A DNA stretch of 64,000 nucleotides from Pseudomonadota bacterium (GTDB lineage Bacteria; Desulfobacterota; Binatia; Binatales; Binataceae): positions 262,646 to 326,645 of the forward strand of contig JAJPHZ010000022.1 of NCBI GenBank assembly GCA_021325025.1, read 5' to 3'. Each line of letters opens with the position of its first letter. The first letter of the stretch is position 1. Below are positions 43,110-54,005 of this stretch, one piece after another. The translations under genes were made by a program, and so were the position numbers. Below the pieces are notes generated by a model. It did not search any database and was not told the origin of the DNA. It saw only the letters and a list, made by a program, of their open reading frames with translations.

Positions 43110-44141
43110 ATGAAACCCAAATTGGTGCGTGTCCTCGAGGAAAAGCCGCCCCGCGACGCGACCGGCATCGGCGCGCAGCGCGCTACGCCCCAGGACGCAG
43201 GCCTTCTGGACGCCTATTCTGCCGCGGTCGCGGGAGCGGCGGAAAAGATTAGCCCCGCGGTGGTCAACATCCGCGTCTTCCATCCGCGACAGCCCGACCA
43301 ACGCCGGCCTGCCGGGGGCGGGTCGGGATTCCTGTTTACTCCCGACGGCTTCATCCTGACCAACAGCCACGTCGTGCATGGCGCCGCCAGGATCGTCGTT
43401 ACCCTGCTGGACGGACGTCACTTCGAAGCCGACGTGATTGGCTCCGACCCTGACACCGACCTGGCCGTCATCCGCATCGGCGCGGGCGGCCTGACGGCGG
43501 CCTTGCTGGGCGATTCGCGCGCAGTGCGCGTCGGTCAGATTGCAATCGCCATCGGCAGCCCTTACGGATTTGATTACACCGTCACGGCGGGGGTGGTCAG
43601 TGCGTTGGGGCGTTCGCTGCGCTCGGTTTCGGGCCGCCTGATCGACGACGTGATTCAGACCGACGCCGCGCTCAACCCGGGCAACTCGGGCGGGCCGCTG
43701 GTCAACAGCCGCGGCGAGGTGATTGGCGTCAACACCGCGACGATTCTGCCGGCGCAGGGGCTGTGCTTCGCGATTGCCGCCAACACCGCGCGCTATATCG
43801 CGGGGCGCCTGCTGCGCGACGGCCGCATCCGGCGCGGCTATATCGGGCTGGCCGGACAGAATATCGTGCTGCCGCGCCGCCTGGTTCGCCTCCATCAACT
43901 GGGTCCGGAAGGTGCCTTGCTGGTGGCGTCGCTGGAGCCGGGCGGACCGGCCGAAAAGGCCGGCATGCGCGAACAGGATCTGATCGTGGCGTGGGACGGC
44001 CGCGCGATCGCCGGAATCGAGGACCTGCAGCGCGCGTTGTCCGAGGCGCATCCGGGCGCCCCGGTAACCGTGACTGTGATCCGGGGTACGGAGAAGCTCG
44101 CGCTAGAGGTGATACCCTCGGACCGTCCGGTCCGGCGTTGA
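43110..44141 (+). CDS. HtrA/DegP-like serine protease with one PDZ domain
   Basis: 343 residues. S1C protease domain (~35-250) with the complete triad: H87 (TNSHVVHG), D117 (SDPDTDLAV) and S193 (NPGNSGGP); then a single PDZ domain (about 255-340, GALLVASLEPGGPAEKAGMREQDLIVAWDG). HtrA proteases normally work in the periplasm, yet the N-terminus (MKPKLVRVLEEKPPRDATG) has no signal peptide or membrane helix. Either the true start is elsewhere (no better candidate is visible upstream) or this one acts in the cytoplasm. It ends 11 bases before the convergent bacterioferritin gene. Confidence 0.93.
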   Translation: MKPKLVRVLEEKPPRDATGIGAQRATPQDAGLLDAYSAAVAGAAEKISPAVVNIRVFHPRQPDQRRPAGGGSGFLFTPDGFILTNSHVVHGAARIVVTLLDGRHFEADVIGSDPDTDLAVIRIGAGGLTAALLGDSRAVRVGQIAIAIGSPYGFDYTVTAGVVSALGRSLRSVSGRLIDDVIQTDAALNPGNSGGPLVNSRGEVIGVNTATILPAQGLCFAIAANTARYIAGRLLRDGRIRRGYIGLAGQNIVLPRRLVRLHQLGPEGALLVASLEPGGPAEKAGMREQDLIVAWDGRAIAGIEDLQRALSEAHPGAPVTVTVIRGTEKLALEVIPSDRPVRR

Positions 44142-44152
44142 ACCTCAAAGCT

Positions 44153-44623
44153 CTACTTGCGGATCTGCTGGGCGAGATAGTTGGCTTCGCCGACCTGGCG
44201 GATCAACTCGAGCTGGGTTTCCAACCAATGCAGGTGCTCCTCTTCGGAGACCAGCACCTTCTCCAGCAGTTCGCGGGTGGTGTTATCGTGCAGTTCCACC
44301 GCCAGGGCGATGGTCTTGTTGAGGCGGGCGGTGGCGGTGACTTCCAGACTGAGGTCGAGTTTGAACTGCTCGGCAACCTTCTCGCCGACCTTGACCTTCT
44401 CCAGGCGCTGCAGGTTGGGCACGCCTTCCAAATGCAGGATGCGCTCGATCAGTTCCTCGGCGTGTTTCATCTCCTCGATCGATTCGGCGCGCACCTTCTC
44501 GGCGATCCGCTCGTAGCCCCAATGTTCGCACATCATCGCGTGGATGAAGTACTGGTTGATGCCGGTGAGCTCGCCGGTGAGAATTTCGTTAAGCGCTTCG
44601 ATCAGCCGGCTGTCGCCCTTCAT
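44153..44623 (-). CDS. bfr: Bacterioferritin
   Basis: 24-subunit iron-storage shell that oxidises Fe2+ and binds haem. 156 residues. Ferroxidase residues are visible: E18, Y25, E50, H53, and later the E/H pair in [16 protein letters not shown]. The haem-ligand Met is present ([10 protein letters not shown]51). The ATG is preceded by AAGGAG. It follows the ferredoxin gene (51-base gap) on the same strand, so storage and release genes are in one unit. Confidence 0.95.
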   Translation of the reverse strand: MKGDSRLIEALNEILTGELTGINQYFIHAMMCEHWGYERIAEKVRAESIEEMKHAEELIERILHLEGVPNLQRLEKVKVGEKVAEQFKLDLSLEVTATARLNKTIALAVELHDNTTRELLEKVLVSEEEHLHWLETQLELIRQVGEANYLAQQIRK

Positions 44624-44673
44624 GGTCGATGCTCCTTGACGGCGGACCGCCGCGGCCGATCCGCACAGCGCAG

Positions 44674-44883
44674 TCAGCGCGCGCAAGAAGCGCCGCTGCT
44701 CAGCCTATCATAGCCCGCCCCGGCACCGGTGCGACAGAGCATCGCGCTGATCTCGGCGCGGCAGGGCGCGCAACGCCGCCCGGCGCCGCAGCTTTTAACG
44801 ATCGAGCGCAGGTTTGAGGCGCCCTCATTGATGAGCTTCTGGATGGTGGCATCGGTCACAGCAGAACACTGGCACAGAATCAT
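44674..44883 (-). CDS. bfd: Bacterioferritin-associated ferredoxin
   Basis: 69 residues, [2Fe-2S] protein that reduces the haem of bacterioferritin to release iron. Cysteines in the Bfd pattern CxC...CxxC are present: C4 and C6 ([10 protein letters not shown]) and C38/C41 (RRCAPCRAE). The spacing and the GASNLRSI segment match Bfd. Preceded by a Fur-box-like palindrome about 50 bases upstream, so it is probably iron-repressed. Too short to stand out by length alone; the next gene is bfr. Confidence 0.85.
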   Translation of the reverse strand: MILCQCSAVTDATIQKLINEGASNLRSIVKSCGAGRRCAPCRAEISAMLCRTGAGAGYDRLSSGASCAR

Positions 44884-44932
44884 CGTTTCACCCGGGCGCC
44901 CGGCCGCAGTGTGAGAGCGGCACGGGATGATA

Positions 44933-44949
44933 TTGAAACTGATTCTCAA
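44933..44949 (-). promoter_or_regulatory. Fur-box-like palindrome upstream of bfd
   Basis: TTGAAACTGATTCTCAA (reverse strand TTGAGAATCAGTTTCAA) is an imperfect inverted repeat close to the classical Fur-site core with TTGAGAAT. It lies in the bfd-RMD1 divergent region, 50 bases upstream of bfd. Confidence 0.6.
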
Positions 44950-45036
44950 TTTAATCCCGGCGCCCCCCGCTGTCAAGCGCGCCGAATTGGGACCCGTCTG
45001 GCGCACACCACGCAGCCTGCAGTAGCATCGCAGCCG

Positions 45037-45819
45037 ATGGCCGGCCGCATCCACCAATTCAGGGCGGTGGCCTTCGTGGAAAACCTGCCGCTAAGGCCGC
45101 TGGCCGCAAGTTTCCCCAAGGCCAAACTCACCCCTCGCCACATGTTCCAGACCCTCCAGCCCGAGGGCGGAATGTACATCTATCCGTTCGGGGCGGTGGT
45201 CACCTACGACGTGCCGGCCGAGCAGCGCGAGGCCGAACTGGCCCGGCTGCATGAGGCGCGGCCGGGGCTGACGACCGAGGTGGTGCGCGAGGACTACTCG
45301 GTGTTGGAGGATCCTGACTGTCAGACCGGGATCCACGACGGGATGCTGCAGGTCGACCGGCTGACGCCCGCCCGCGCCGGCATTGTCGCCCTGACCGTAG
45401 CGCAGAGCGCGGCGATGGAATACTACGAGCGCCTCGTCGACCAACTGTTCGAGCGCACCGCCAAGCTGGTCGACCGCCTGGAGCGGCGCGGAACGGTGCC
45501 GATGCGCACCCGCCCGCTGCACCGCTTTATCGGCGAGGCGATCGCGACTCGCACTGAAGTTCTGGCGGTATTGCATCTGCTGGACAAACCCGACGAGACC
45601 TGGGAAGACCCCGCGATGGACCGCATCTACGACGACTTGCGCGCCGAGTTCGACCTGGGCGACCGCTTCACGGCGCTGGAGACGAAGCTGCGCAGCGTCC
45701 AGGAATCGCTGGAGGTGGTGCTGGACGTGGCCCGCGACCGCCGCCTGGTGCTGCTGGAAGCGGCAATCGTGCTGTTGATCGTGGTGGAGCTGCTGCTGAG
45801 TCTGGTCCGGCTGAAGTAA
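45037..45819 (+). CDS. RMD1/DUF155-family protein
   Basis: 260 residues. The family, also known from yeast mitochondrial RMD1/RMND1, is recognisable from FGAVVTYDVPAEQREAEL near the middle of the first domain, and from its C-terminal transmembrane helix: RRLVLLEAAIVLLIVVELLLSLVRLK. Between them are long helices (LVDQLFERTAKLVDRLERR; FTALETKLRSVQESLEVVLDVAR). The start ATG at 45037 precedes the conserved FRAVAFVENLPLRPLA segment. In bacteria the role is unknown; in mitochondria RMND1 supports translation near the inner membrane. It faces bfd across the Fur-like site. Confidence 0.88.
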   Translation: MAGRIHQFRAVAFVENLPLRPLAASFPKAKLTPRHMFQTLQPEGGMYIYPFGAVVTYDVPAEQREAELARLHEARPGLTTEVVREDYSVLEDPDCQTGIHDGMLQVDRLTPARAGIVALTVAQSAAMEYYERLVDQLFERTAKLVDRLERRGTVPMRTRPLHRFIGEAIATRTEVLAVLHLLDKPDETWEDPAMDRIYDDLRAEFDLGDRFTALETKLRSVQESLEVVLDVARDRRLVLLEAAIVLLIVVELLLSLVRLK

Positions 45820-45841
45820 AATCCGCAGCGGCGCGCAGCCG

Positions 45842-46777
45842 TCAAATGCCGGCGCCGGCGTCGAAGACTTCGCTGCGTGCCTGCATCTGGGTGACGTTGC
45901 TACCTGCCGGCACACTGCGCGTCAGCCATACGTTGCCGCCGATTATCGAGCCGCGGCCGATGGTGACGCGGCCCAAAATCGTCGCCCCGGCGTAAATCAC
46001 CACGTCATCTTCAACGATCGGATGGCGCGGGATGCCTTTGACTAACTCGCCGCCCGGCCCCACCGGAAAGCTCTTGGCGCCCAGCGTCACCGCCTGATAA
46101 ACGCGCACGCGCCGCCCGATGATCGCAGTCTCGCCGATCACCACGCCGGTGCCGTGGTCGATGAAGAAGCTCTCGCCGATTTGCGCTCCCGGATGAATAT
46201 CGATGCCGGTCGCCGAATGGGCCAGTTCCGCGATCAGCCGGGCCAGCAGCGGCGCCTGGAGCAGGTAGAGTTCATGCGCCAGGCGATGGTGGGTCATGGC
46301 GGTGATACCGGGATAGCACAGGCGCACTTCCTGGATGCTTTTGGCGGCGGGATCGCCCTGGTAGGCGGCGTGAATGTCGCTTTCGAGCAGCGCATGCACG
46401 TTGGGCAACCGCGCGGCGAACTCACGAGCGATCTGCGCCGCCCGCTCATCGACGCTCGCGCACGGGCCCGAGAACTGCAACTCCCGGCGCACCTGCTGAT
46501 GCAGGGCGCGCAGCGTGGCGTCCAGGGTGTGGCCGACGAAGTAGTCGATTCCCTCGCCGCTCAGCTCGGGCATTCCCAGATGGGTAGGGAAGAGCGCGGC
46601 GAACAGGCCCTCGACGATCGAGCGCAGCGCCTCGCGCGATGGCATCTCGCAAGCGCCGGAATCGCAGTCCTGTCCCGCACGCTGGCGCGAGCGGCGCAGT
46701 TCAGCCACGATGCGATCCAAATCCAAATGCAGGCCCGCACTATTGCGGCCATTGCCTGCTCTGGCGTGTGAACTCAT
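45842..46777 (-). CDS. Serine O-acetyltransferase
   Basis: Makes O-acetylserine from L-serine and acetyl-CoA, the carbon-skeleton step of cysteine synthesis. 311 residues. The C-terminal half is a left-handed beta-helix of hexapeptide repeats: GIDIHPGAQIGESFFIDHG, GVVIGETAIIGRRVRVYQ, DDVVIYAGATILGRVTIG, IIGGNVWLTRSVPAGS. The catalytic His is in IDHGTG. The N-terminal helical domain (about residues 1-170) is longer than in the EpsC/CysE minimal forms. It starts 18 bases after cysK on the same strand, so the two form a cysteine-synthase operon. Confidence 0.93.
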   Translation of the reverse strand: MSSHARAGNGRNSAGLHLDLDRIVAELRRSRQRAGQDCDSGACEMPSREALRSIVEGLFAALFPTHLGMPELSGEGIDYFVGHTLDATLRALHQQVRRELQFSGPCASVDERAAQIAREFAARLPNVHALLESDIHAAYQGDPAAKSIQEVRLCYPGITAMTHHRLAHELYLLQAPLLARLIAELAHSATGIDIHPGAQIGESFFIDHGTGVVIGETAIIGRRVRVYQAVTLGAKSFPVGPGGELVKGIPRHPIVEDDVVIYAGATILGRVTIGRGSIIGGNVWLTRSVPAGSNVTQMQARSEVFDAGAGI

Positions 46778-46795
46778 GCTCGGAGCCCCTCGGCG

Positions 46796-47752
46796 TCAAG
46801 TTATGTCTTCGAACAAAGCCGTGCTCAGGTAACGCTCACCGGAATCCGGCAGAATCGCGACGATGGTTTTGCCCGCGTGCTCGGGGCGTTGGGCCAGGCG
46901 CACCGCGACCGCCGCCGCCGCGCCGCACGAGATACCTGACAGGATCCCTTCCTCGCGCGTCAGCCGGCGCGCGTAATGGAACGCCTCTTCGTTGCTGACC
47001 TGCTCGATTTCGTCCACCAGCGACAGGTCGAGCACCTCGGGCACGAAGCCGGCTCCAATGCCCTGGATCTTGTGCGCGCCGGGTTTAAGCGGCAGGCCCG
47101 CCCGTCGCTGGGTCAGCACGGGGCTGCCGGCCGGTTCGACGGCGACCGCCAGAATCGGCTTGCCCCGAGTGTGCTTGATGTAGCGGGCGACACCGGTGAT
47201 GGTGCCGCCGGTCCCGACGCCCGATACCAGGATGTCGATCGCGCCGCCGGTATCCTCCCAGATTTCCGGTCCGGTCGTGGTTTCGTGGATGGCCGGATTG
47301 GCGGGATTTTTGAACTGCTGCAACAGCACGTAGCGATGCGGGTCGGAGGCGGCGATCTCCTCGGCCTCGGCCACCGCTGCCGCCATTCCGCGCGCGCCTT
47401 CGGTCAGCACCAGTTTTGCGCCATAGGCGCTCAGCAACTTGCGCCGCTCGATGCTCATTGTGTCGGGCATCGTCAGGGTCAGTGGGATGTTGCGGGCGGC
47501 GGCGACAAAGGCCAGCGCGATGCCGGTGTTGCCGCTGGTCGGTTCCACCAGCTCCTTGCCGGCACCCAGCAGGCCGCGGCGTTCCGCGTCCCACACCATC
47601 GCGGCGCCGATCCGGCATTTGACCGAGTAGGCCGGATTGCGCCCCTCAACCTTGCCCAGCACAGTCGCCGGCGCACCGTCAATCACCCGGTTGAGCCGCA
47701 CCAGCGGCGTGCGCCCAATGGATTGCGAATTGTCCTCGTACCAACCCGGCAT
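46796..47752 (-). CDS. cysK: Cysteine synthase A (O-acetylserine sulfhydrylase)
   Basis: PLP enzyme joining O-acetylserine and sulfide to cysteine. 318 residues from the ATG at 47752, preceded by GGGAGA. Seen: [22 protein letters not shown]-binding Lys45 in [39 protein letters not shown] and the phosphate-binding [12 protein letters not shown], ending [15 protein letters not shown], all of the CysK rather than CysM type. Its substrate donor, the serine acetyltransferase gene, lies immediately downstream. Confidence 0.96.
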   Translation of the reverse strand: MPGWYEDNSQSIGRTPLVRLNRVIDGAPATVLGKVEGRNPAYSVKCRIGAAMVWDAERRGLLGAGKELVEPTSGNTGIALAFVAAARNIPLTLTMPDTMSIERRKLLSAYGAKLVLTEGARGMAAAVAEAEEIAASDPHRYVLLQQFKNPANPAIHETTTGPEIWEDTGGAIDILVSGVGTGGTITGVARYIKHTRGKPILAVAVEPAGSPVLTQRRAGLPLKPGAHKIQGIGAGFVPEVLDLSLVDEIEQVSNEEAFHYARRLTREEGILSGISCGAAAAVAVRLAQRPEHAGKTIVAILPDSGERYLSTALFEDIT

Positions 47753-47868
47753 CACATTCTCCCGCCGCGCGTTCCAACTGCACGGCACCGGGTCAGCATA
47801 TCACGGAACGGGTTTCGTCATCAGGGCGGTCTTCTCCGCTCCGCGGACAGGGGGAGGAGCGCCGCTGA

Positions 47869-48894
47869 CTAAAACACCGGGACGATGTCGGCGGCGGTGA
47901 TGTCGCCGACGTCGATACCCTTGATGTCGAGCTCGGGGATGGCGGGGAACTTAATACCCCAGCGGCTGACCAGCTTGGCCACACGCGCCATCGCCAGCCG
48001 CCAGTTGGCCGCCTGTTCGTCGTAGGAAAGCACACCCAGCCCCGCGGCGCGGGCGATGTCGATCAGGATACGATGGTTAGGCAGGAAATAATCGGGCAGT
48101 TGCCAGAACTGGCCGGGCATCGGCTCCCACAGCACCATCGAGAGGAAGACGAATCCGGCGCGCAACTGGCGCGTCACCAGCGGCTTGAGATCGTCGTCCA
48201 GAGTGGGCCAGTCCTTTTCCAGCAGTGCCATGCAGATTTGCAGATGGCGCGCTTCGTCGCGGCCGACGCGGCGGAAAGCCTCGCGGAACAACGGATGTGC
48301 CGCCTTGGATGCCATGCCATGGAAGAGGCTGGAGGAGGCTACCTCGCCCATCATGAAGGAGGTAAACAGCACCGCAAGGGGATAGCGGCCGACTGCCTGA
48401 CAGAAGCCGCGCCAGTATCGCGCGCCGTTGTGATAAAGCCAGGCGATATTGTTGTGTGCCGCCCGCTCCAGATCGGTGCGCGGTTGGAAATCAAGCGGCC
48501 CGCCCGCTACCAGCCGTTGGATCGCCCGCTGGCAACATTCTTCGTGGTTGACCTCGTCGCGGGTGATGGAGAAAAAGCACTTGCGCACCGGGTCTTCCTC
48601 ATGGGCTTCAAACGCCTGAATCATGGCGCGGGCGAAAACCGGTGGCCCGGAGGAGTCGAAATTGGCCAGCAGTGCCCACCAATACATCAGCGCGACGCGT
48701 TGTTCCGCATCCCAGATCGAAGGATCCAGCGATTGCCAAGGCAGGTCGGAGGGGTTAAACCCCTCGACCTTGGCCCGTTCGTATATTTCCGCCAGCTTGG
48801 CGGACTTACCCACCCGCCATTCCATCGGATAGATGTTGGGCATTTCGATCGGAGGAGGCGTTTGGAAGCCTTCGGACGGGATTACTAGCGGCAT
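47869..48894 (-). CDS. Ferritin-like diiron protein, possible oxygenase
   Basis: 341 residues, mostly helical. Two E-x-x-H motifs characteristic of a four-helix bundle diiron site are visible: E114xxH117 (RDEVNHEE) and E214xxH217 (GRDEARHLQ), with E184 (MGEVASS) and an acidic residue near 80-99 as likely remaining ligands. The spacing of about 30 residues between E184 and E214 resembles the R2/ferritin-like oxidase group rather than small ferritins. I do not recognise the specific subfamily or substrate. It sits 116 bases upstream of cysK on the same strand and 118 bases after a hypothetical gene. Confidence 0.8.
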   Translation of the reverse strand: MPLVIPSEGFQTPPPIEMPNIYPMEWRVGKSAKLAEIYERAKVEGFNPSDLPWQSLDPSIWDAEQRVALMYWWALLANFDSSGPPVFARAMIQAFEAHEEDPVRKCFFSITRDEVNHEECCQRAIQRLVAGGPLDFQPRTDLERAAHNNIAWLYHNGARYWRGFCQAVGRYPLAVLFTSFMMGEVASSSLFHGMASKAAHPLFREAFRRVGRDEARHLQICMALLEKDWPTLDDDLKPLVTRQLRAGFVFLSMVLWEPMPGQFWQLPDYFLPNHRILIDIARAAGLGVLSYDEQAANWRLAMARVAKLVSRWGIKFPAIPELDIKGIDVGDITAADIVPVF

Positions 48895-49012
48895 CGATCT
48901 GCCTCCCTGGCAGGGTCCGTGGTTTATTCTAGTATCCCGCCAGCGGACCCGAAAGGGACGTGCAGCCGAGTGCCTGTATCAGTCGGACCGGCCCCGGCAA
49001 AGTGCAGCAGGA

Positions 49013-49447
49013 TTATTTCGAAGACGGCTCTTCAGGAACCAGAGGCATCCAGCCCCGTTCGATGCCGGTGATTCCGCGGCGGCGAAACGGCGGCAGGACA
49101 GCGGTGGGTTCCAGTGGTTGAGTGCGCCGCTCCAGGCGCATGAAACTGAGCACCATCCGGCCGTTGACACCCGCAGCCGAGGCTGCAGCCAGCACTTGAG
49201 CGCGAATCAGCGCGGCATCGGGTGCCACCGGTTGGTCTTGGGCAGGGTCAAAGAACAGTGGCTCATCAGGCTCAGGGTCGCGCCCGAAGCGTTCACAGAA
49301 GGCCCGATAACGAATGCGGAATACCTCCAGTGTCGCCAGCGCCGTACGCTCTTCGATTAGACCGCGGCGGCAATCGCTGGCCACAAAACGGCCCGAACTG
49401 CGAAGACACGTTCCAGTTTTTCTTCCCACGGCTCGATGCAACTCCAT
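49013..49447 (-). CDS. Small conserved-looking hypothetical protein
   Basis: 144 residues. The middle section is protein-like and charged: LATLEVFRIRYRAFCERFGRDPEPDEPLFFDPAQDQP, then ALIRAQVLAAASAAGVNGRMVLSFMRL, suggesting two helices around an acidic loop, and from memory resembles short unnamed proteins in similar genomes. The N-terminal ~35 residues are less convincing, so the true start may be further in. No membrane or signal segment. Between the sigma-54 activator and the diiron protein on the same strand. Confidence 0.55.
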   Translation of the reverse strand: MELHRAVGRKTGTCLRSSGRFVASDCRRGLIEERTALATLEVFRIRYRAFCERFGRDPEPDEPLFFDPAQDQPVAPDAALIRAQVLAAASAAGVNGRMVLSFMRLERRTQPLEPTAVLPPFRRRGITGIERGWMPLVPEEPSSK

Positions 49448-49594
49448 ATATCGCGGGCGGTTAACTGCAAAAGTGATGCCGCGTTGGCCTGGTCACCTTA
49501 ACAAGCGTTTAAGTGAAATCCGTTAATTCCTGCGATCTATCCCCGATTCTAAAGCAATTTTCAGCGCAACTAATTTTGGCGCTGCCTACAAAAG

Positions 49595-51280
<1,686 letters not shown>

Positions 51281-51320
51281 AGCTTTCTTCTGCCGTGCAG
51301 TTGCAGTCCAAATCCTCCGG

Positions 51321-52550
51321 TCAGTTGCCGATCACAAACGCACAACTGGTGGTGCCGCTGCCGCCAATGTTAAGCGTGGCAAACTTCCTTGCTCCCTCGA
51401 CCTGGTAGTCCCCGGCGGTCTGCGTGACCTGACGGAACGCATCCAGGAGCTGACGGACGCCGGTTGCGCCCACCGGATGGCCCGCGCCAATCAGGCCGCC
51501 GCTGGGATTGATCGGCAGCTTCCCACCCAGCTCGATTATCCCTTCTTCCACCGCTTTCCATGACTCGCCGGGTTTGGTGATTCCGAAGTGATCGATCGCC
51601 ATGTATTCGGAGGTGGTGAAGCAGTCGTGCGTCTCGATACCGGCGATGTGTTCCAACGCAACTCCGGCGCGCGCAAAGGCGTCGAGGATCGCCTGGCGGG
51701 TGTGCGGGAGCACGTACTGACTGCCGCGGCTTTCGGCGATCTTGGTGTCAAATTCGATCGGGGCCGTGCGATGGCCCCATCCCAGGATGCGCGGCAGCTT
51801 GTCCAGCGCCAGGCCGCGCCGCTGCGCGTATTGACGCGCGAAGCGCTCGGAGGCCAGGAAAATCGCCACCGCGCCGTCGGTTACCTGCGAGCAGTCCGAA
51901 GCTTTGATGCGCCCGCCGATCACGGCGTTGTAGCGGCTGTGACGCGCGGCGTGGCTTTCGCTCATGTACCAGTTGCGGGTCTGGGCCAGCGGGTTGCGCC
52001 GTGCATTGGAGTAATTGACCGCCGCGATGTGCGCCAGATGCTCGTCGCGCAAGCCGTAGCGTTTGTCGTACTCATCGCCCAGGCGGCCGAACAGTTTAGG
52101 AAACGGAAATTCCACTCCCTTCGCCTCGCGTTCGTACCATGCTGCGGTGCCCAGGAAGTCGCCGCCGGTCGCCGGATCGACCGTCTTCATCTGCTCGACC
52201 CCGATTACCGCCGCCAAATCGTAGCGCCCGGCCTCGATTTCCGCGGACGCCGCCAGGATTGCGATCGAACCCGAGGCGCAGGCCGCCTCGTGGCGGGCGG
52301 TGGGGATTCCTGACAGCGCCGGATCGACATCAACGACAAAGGCTCCCAGATGGCCCTGATGGGTGTACAGTTCGGCCGCGAAATTACCCACGTGCGCGGT
52401 CTGCACGTCGCGCGGCTCGATCCCGGTCGCCTCCATCGCCCCCACCATCGCCTCGCGGATCATCGCCACGATGTGCTTGTTTTCCTTGGACCAGTTGCGG
52501 GCGAAGTCGGTCTGTGCCCCGCCCAGAATAAAAACCGCCGGCCGGCTCAT
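51321..52550 (-). CDS. Thiolase (acetyl-CoA acetyltransferase / SCP2-type)
   Basis: 409 residues. Cleaves or condenses 3-ketoacyl-CoA. Seen: active-site Cys91 in HEAACASGSIAI, HDCFTTSEYMAIDHFG (catalytic His region) and INPSGGLIGAGHPVGATGVRQ (second catalytic His). The variation (HDCFT instead of the classic NEAFA) points to the SCP2/archaeal-thiolase-like branch, which often works on longer or steroid-type acyl-CoA. Eleven bases after the 3-hydroxyacyl-CoA dehydrogenase gene on the same strand. Confidence 0.92.
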   Translation of the reverse strand: MSRPAVFILGGAQTDFARNWSKENKHIVAMIREAMVGAMEATGIEPRDVQTAHVGNFAAELYTHQGHLGAFVVDVDPALSGIPTARHEAACASGSIAILAASAEIEAGRYDLAAVIGVEQMKTVDPATGGDFLGTAAWYEREAKGVEFPFPKLFGRLGDEYDKRYGLRDEHLAHIAAVNYSNARRNPLAQTRNWYMSESHAARHSRYNAVIGGRIKASDCSQVTDGAVAIFLASERFARQYAQRRGLALDKLPRILGWGHRTAPIEFDTKIAESRGSQYVLPHTRQAILDAFARAGVALEHIAGIETHDCFTTSEYMAIDHFGITKPGESWKAVEEGIIELGGKLPINPSGGLIGAGHPVGATGVRQLLDAFRQVTQTAGDYQVEGARKFATLNIGGSGTTSCAFVIGN

Positions 52551-52561
52551 TTGCTCACTCC

Positions 52562-53914
52562 TTATCCGACGAAGGTGCGGCCGAAGTCCAGCACACTGCC
52601 TGCGTAAAGCTTGCGCCCCTCCGCCGCCGCACGCTCCACGAGCTGCGGGACGTTCAGTTCATAGCGCCGCATCAGCTCCACGGTGTCGGCTGCGCCCAGC
52701 AGATCGACCAGCACCGAGGGCGGCGCCCAATTGAACCCATAGCTCATAATCGTGTCGATGTCGCCATTGGTGGCGGCGACCTCGCCGACCCGGTTTAGCG
52801 CGTAGCTGATATAGCCCAACACGACGCGCCGGGCGAGGTCGGCTTCGCCGCCCTGCGCAGTTTTGAGCACCGCCAGCGATTCGCGATAACGGCCGACCCG
52901 ATGCAGGGTCTTCATGCGTTCGACGAATTGGATCGGCGCGGGTGGCGCTGCTTCATGATAAGTGCCGCTGGCGGTGTCGAGTACTTCGACCCCTTTTTCG
53001 GTGCGGCGATAAAACCCGCCACGCGCGGGCGTCTTGTCACCCAGGTGGCCGCGCGCGATGCCTTGTTTCATGTAATCGGGCAGCTTGAACAGCGCGTGCG
53101 CCTCGTCGCGCGCGTGGGCATGGACGTTATCCACAATCGCTTCGTGCACATCCCAGCCGACCAGATCGATGGTCGCCAACGGCGCCATCGCGCGGCCCGT
53201 GTGCGGCCCGATCAGGTAGTCGAGGAAAACCACCCCGTAGTCCGGCACCAGTTGTGCGACTTCGTTGAGTGTCTTGAAAGCAATCCGGTTGGCGGCAAAG
53301 GCGGGCCGATCGGCGGCCACAATCAGCCGGCGTCCCAGGCGCTTGCTCAGTAGTGCGCTGACCTTGGCGACGACCGCCGGATCAGTGCCCGTATGCGGGA
53401 TGACCTCGGTTCCCACAATCATGTGTGGAGGATTGAACAGGTGAATGCCCAGGAAATGGCGGCGGAAGGATTCGCTGCGCCCCTCCGCCATCGCGGCAAT
53501 CGATAGCCCTGAGGAAACGGTGGCGACAATCGAGTCGGGCCGGCGGCATCGGTCCACGCGCTCGAAGTAGCTGCGTTTGAGCTCCAGATCCTCGGCCAGC
53601 GCCTCGAAGATGATTGCGGCGCCTGCCACGCTGCGCTCCAGGTCGGTACTGTAGGCGCCGATTTCGATGCTTTCGGAGATTGCCTCGGCCCGGGCCAAAG
53701 CCTGAACTTCGGCCAGCGCGTCGGCAGCTTTTTGCTGGTCGCGAGCCAGCATCGTCACTTGATAACCGCCGGCGGCAAACACTTCGGCGGCGCCGATTCC
53801 CATCACTCCATTGGCGCCCAGGATCACCACCCGTTCGCTATCCGAACCCACGCTGTCTGCTGTACTCAGAAATCCTCCCTGCAACCCAAACCGCCCTTCC
53901 TCTGTGTCCCCCAT
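52562..53914 (-). CDS. 3-hydroxyacyl-CoA dehydrogenase
   Basis: 450 residues from the ATG at 53914 (MGDTEEGRFG). NAD-dependent oxidation of L-3-hydroxyacyl-CoA in beta-oxidation. The Rossmann motif is VVILGANGVMGIGAAEVF, with Asn in place of the usual middle Gly residue. The catalytic His is in FLGIHLFNPPH, followed by VSALLSKRLGRRLIVAADRPAFAANRI (the gatekeeper region). The C-terminal domain is helical. The first ~15 residues look unusual and an alternative start closer to the Rossmann fold is possible; no strong SD helps. Coupled with the thiolase gene, so it is the hydroxy-to-keto step before cleavage. Confidence 0.9.
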   Translation of the reverse strand: MGDTEEGRFGLQGGFLSTADSVGSDSERVVILGANGVMGIGAAEVFAAGGYQVTMLARDQQKAADALAEVQALARAEAISESIEIGAYSTDLERSVAGAAIIFEALAEDLELKRSYFERVDRCRRPDSIVATVSSGLSIAAMAEGRSESFRRHFLGIHLFNPPHMIVGTEVIPHTGTDPAVVAKVSALLSKRLGRRLIVAADRPAFAANRIAFKTLNEVAQLVPDYGVVFLDYLIGPHTGRAMAPLATIDLVGWDVHEAIVDNVHAHARDEAHALFKLPDYMKQGIARGHLGDKTPARGGFYRRTEKGVEVLDTASGTYHEAAPPAPIQFVERMKTLHRVGRYRESLAVLKTAQGGEADLARRVVLGYISYALNRVGEVAATNGDIDTIMSYGFNWAPPSVLVDLLGAADTVELMRRYELNVPQLVERAAAEGRKLYAGSVLDFGRTFVG

Positions 53915-54005
53915 GCCCCCAAGGGCAGGCGGTCCTACAATAGCGTTGAAGCGGGCCGGTTGCCAGTGCTTTCTTCGCGAGGAGCCGGAAGCGGCGCTGG
54001 CCTCC

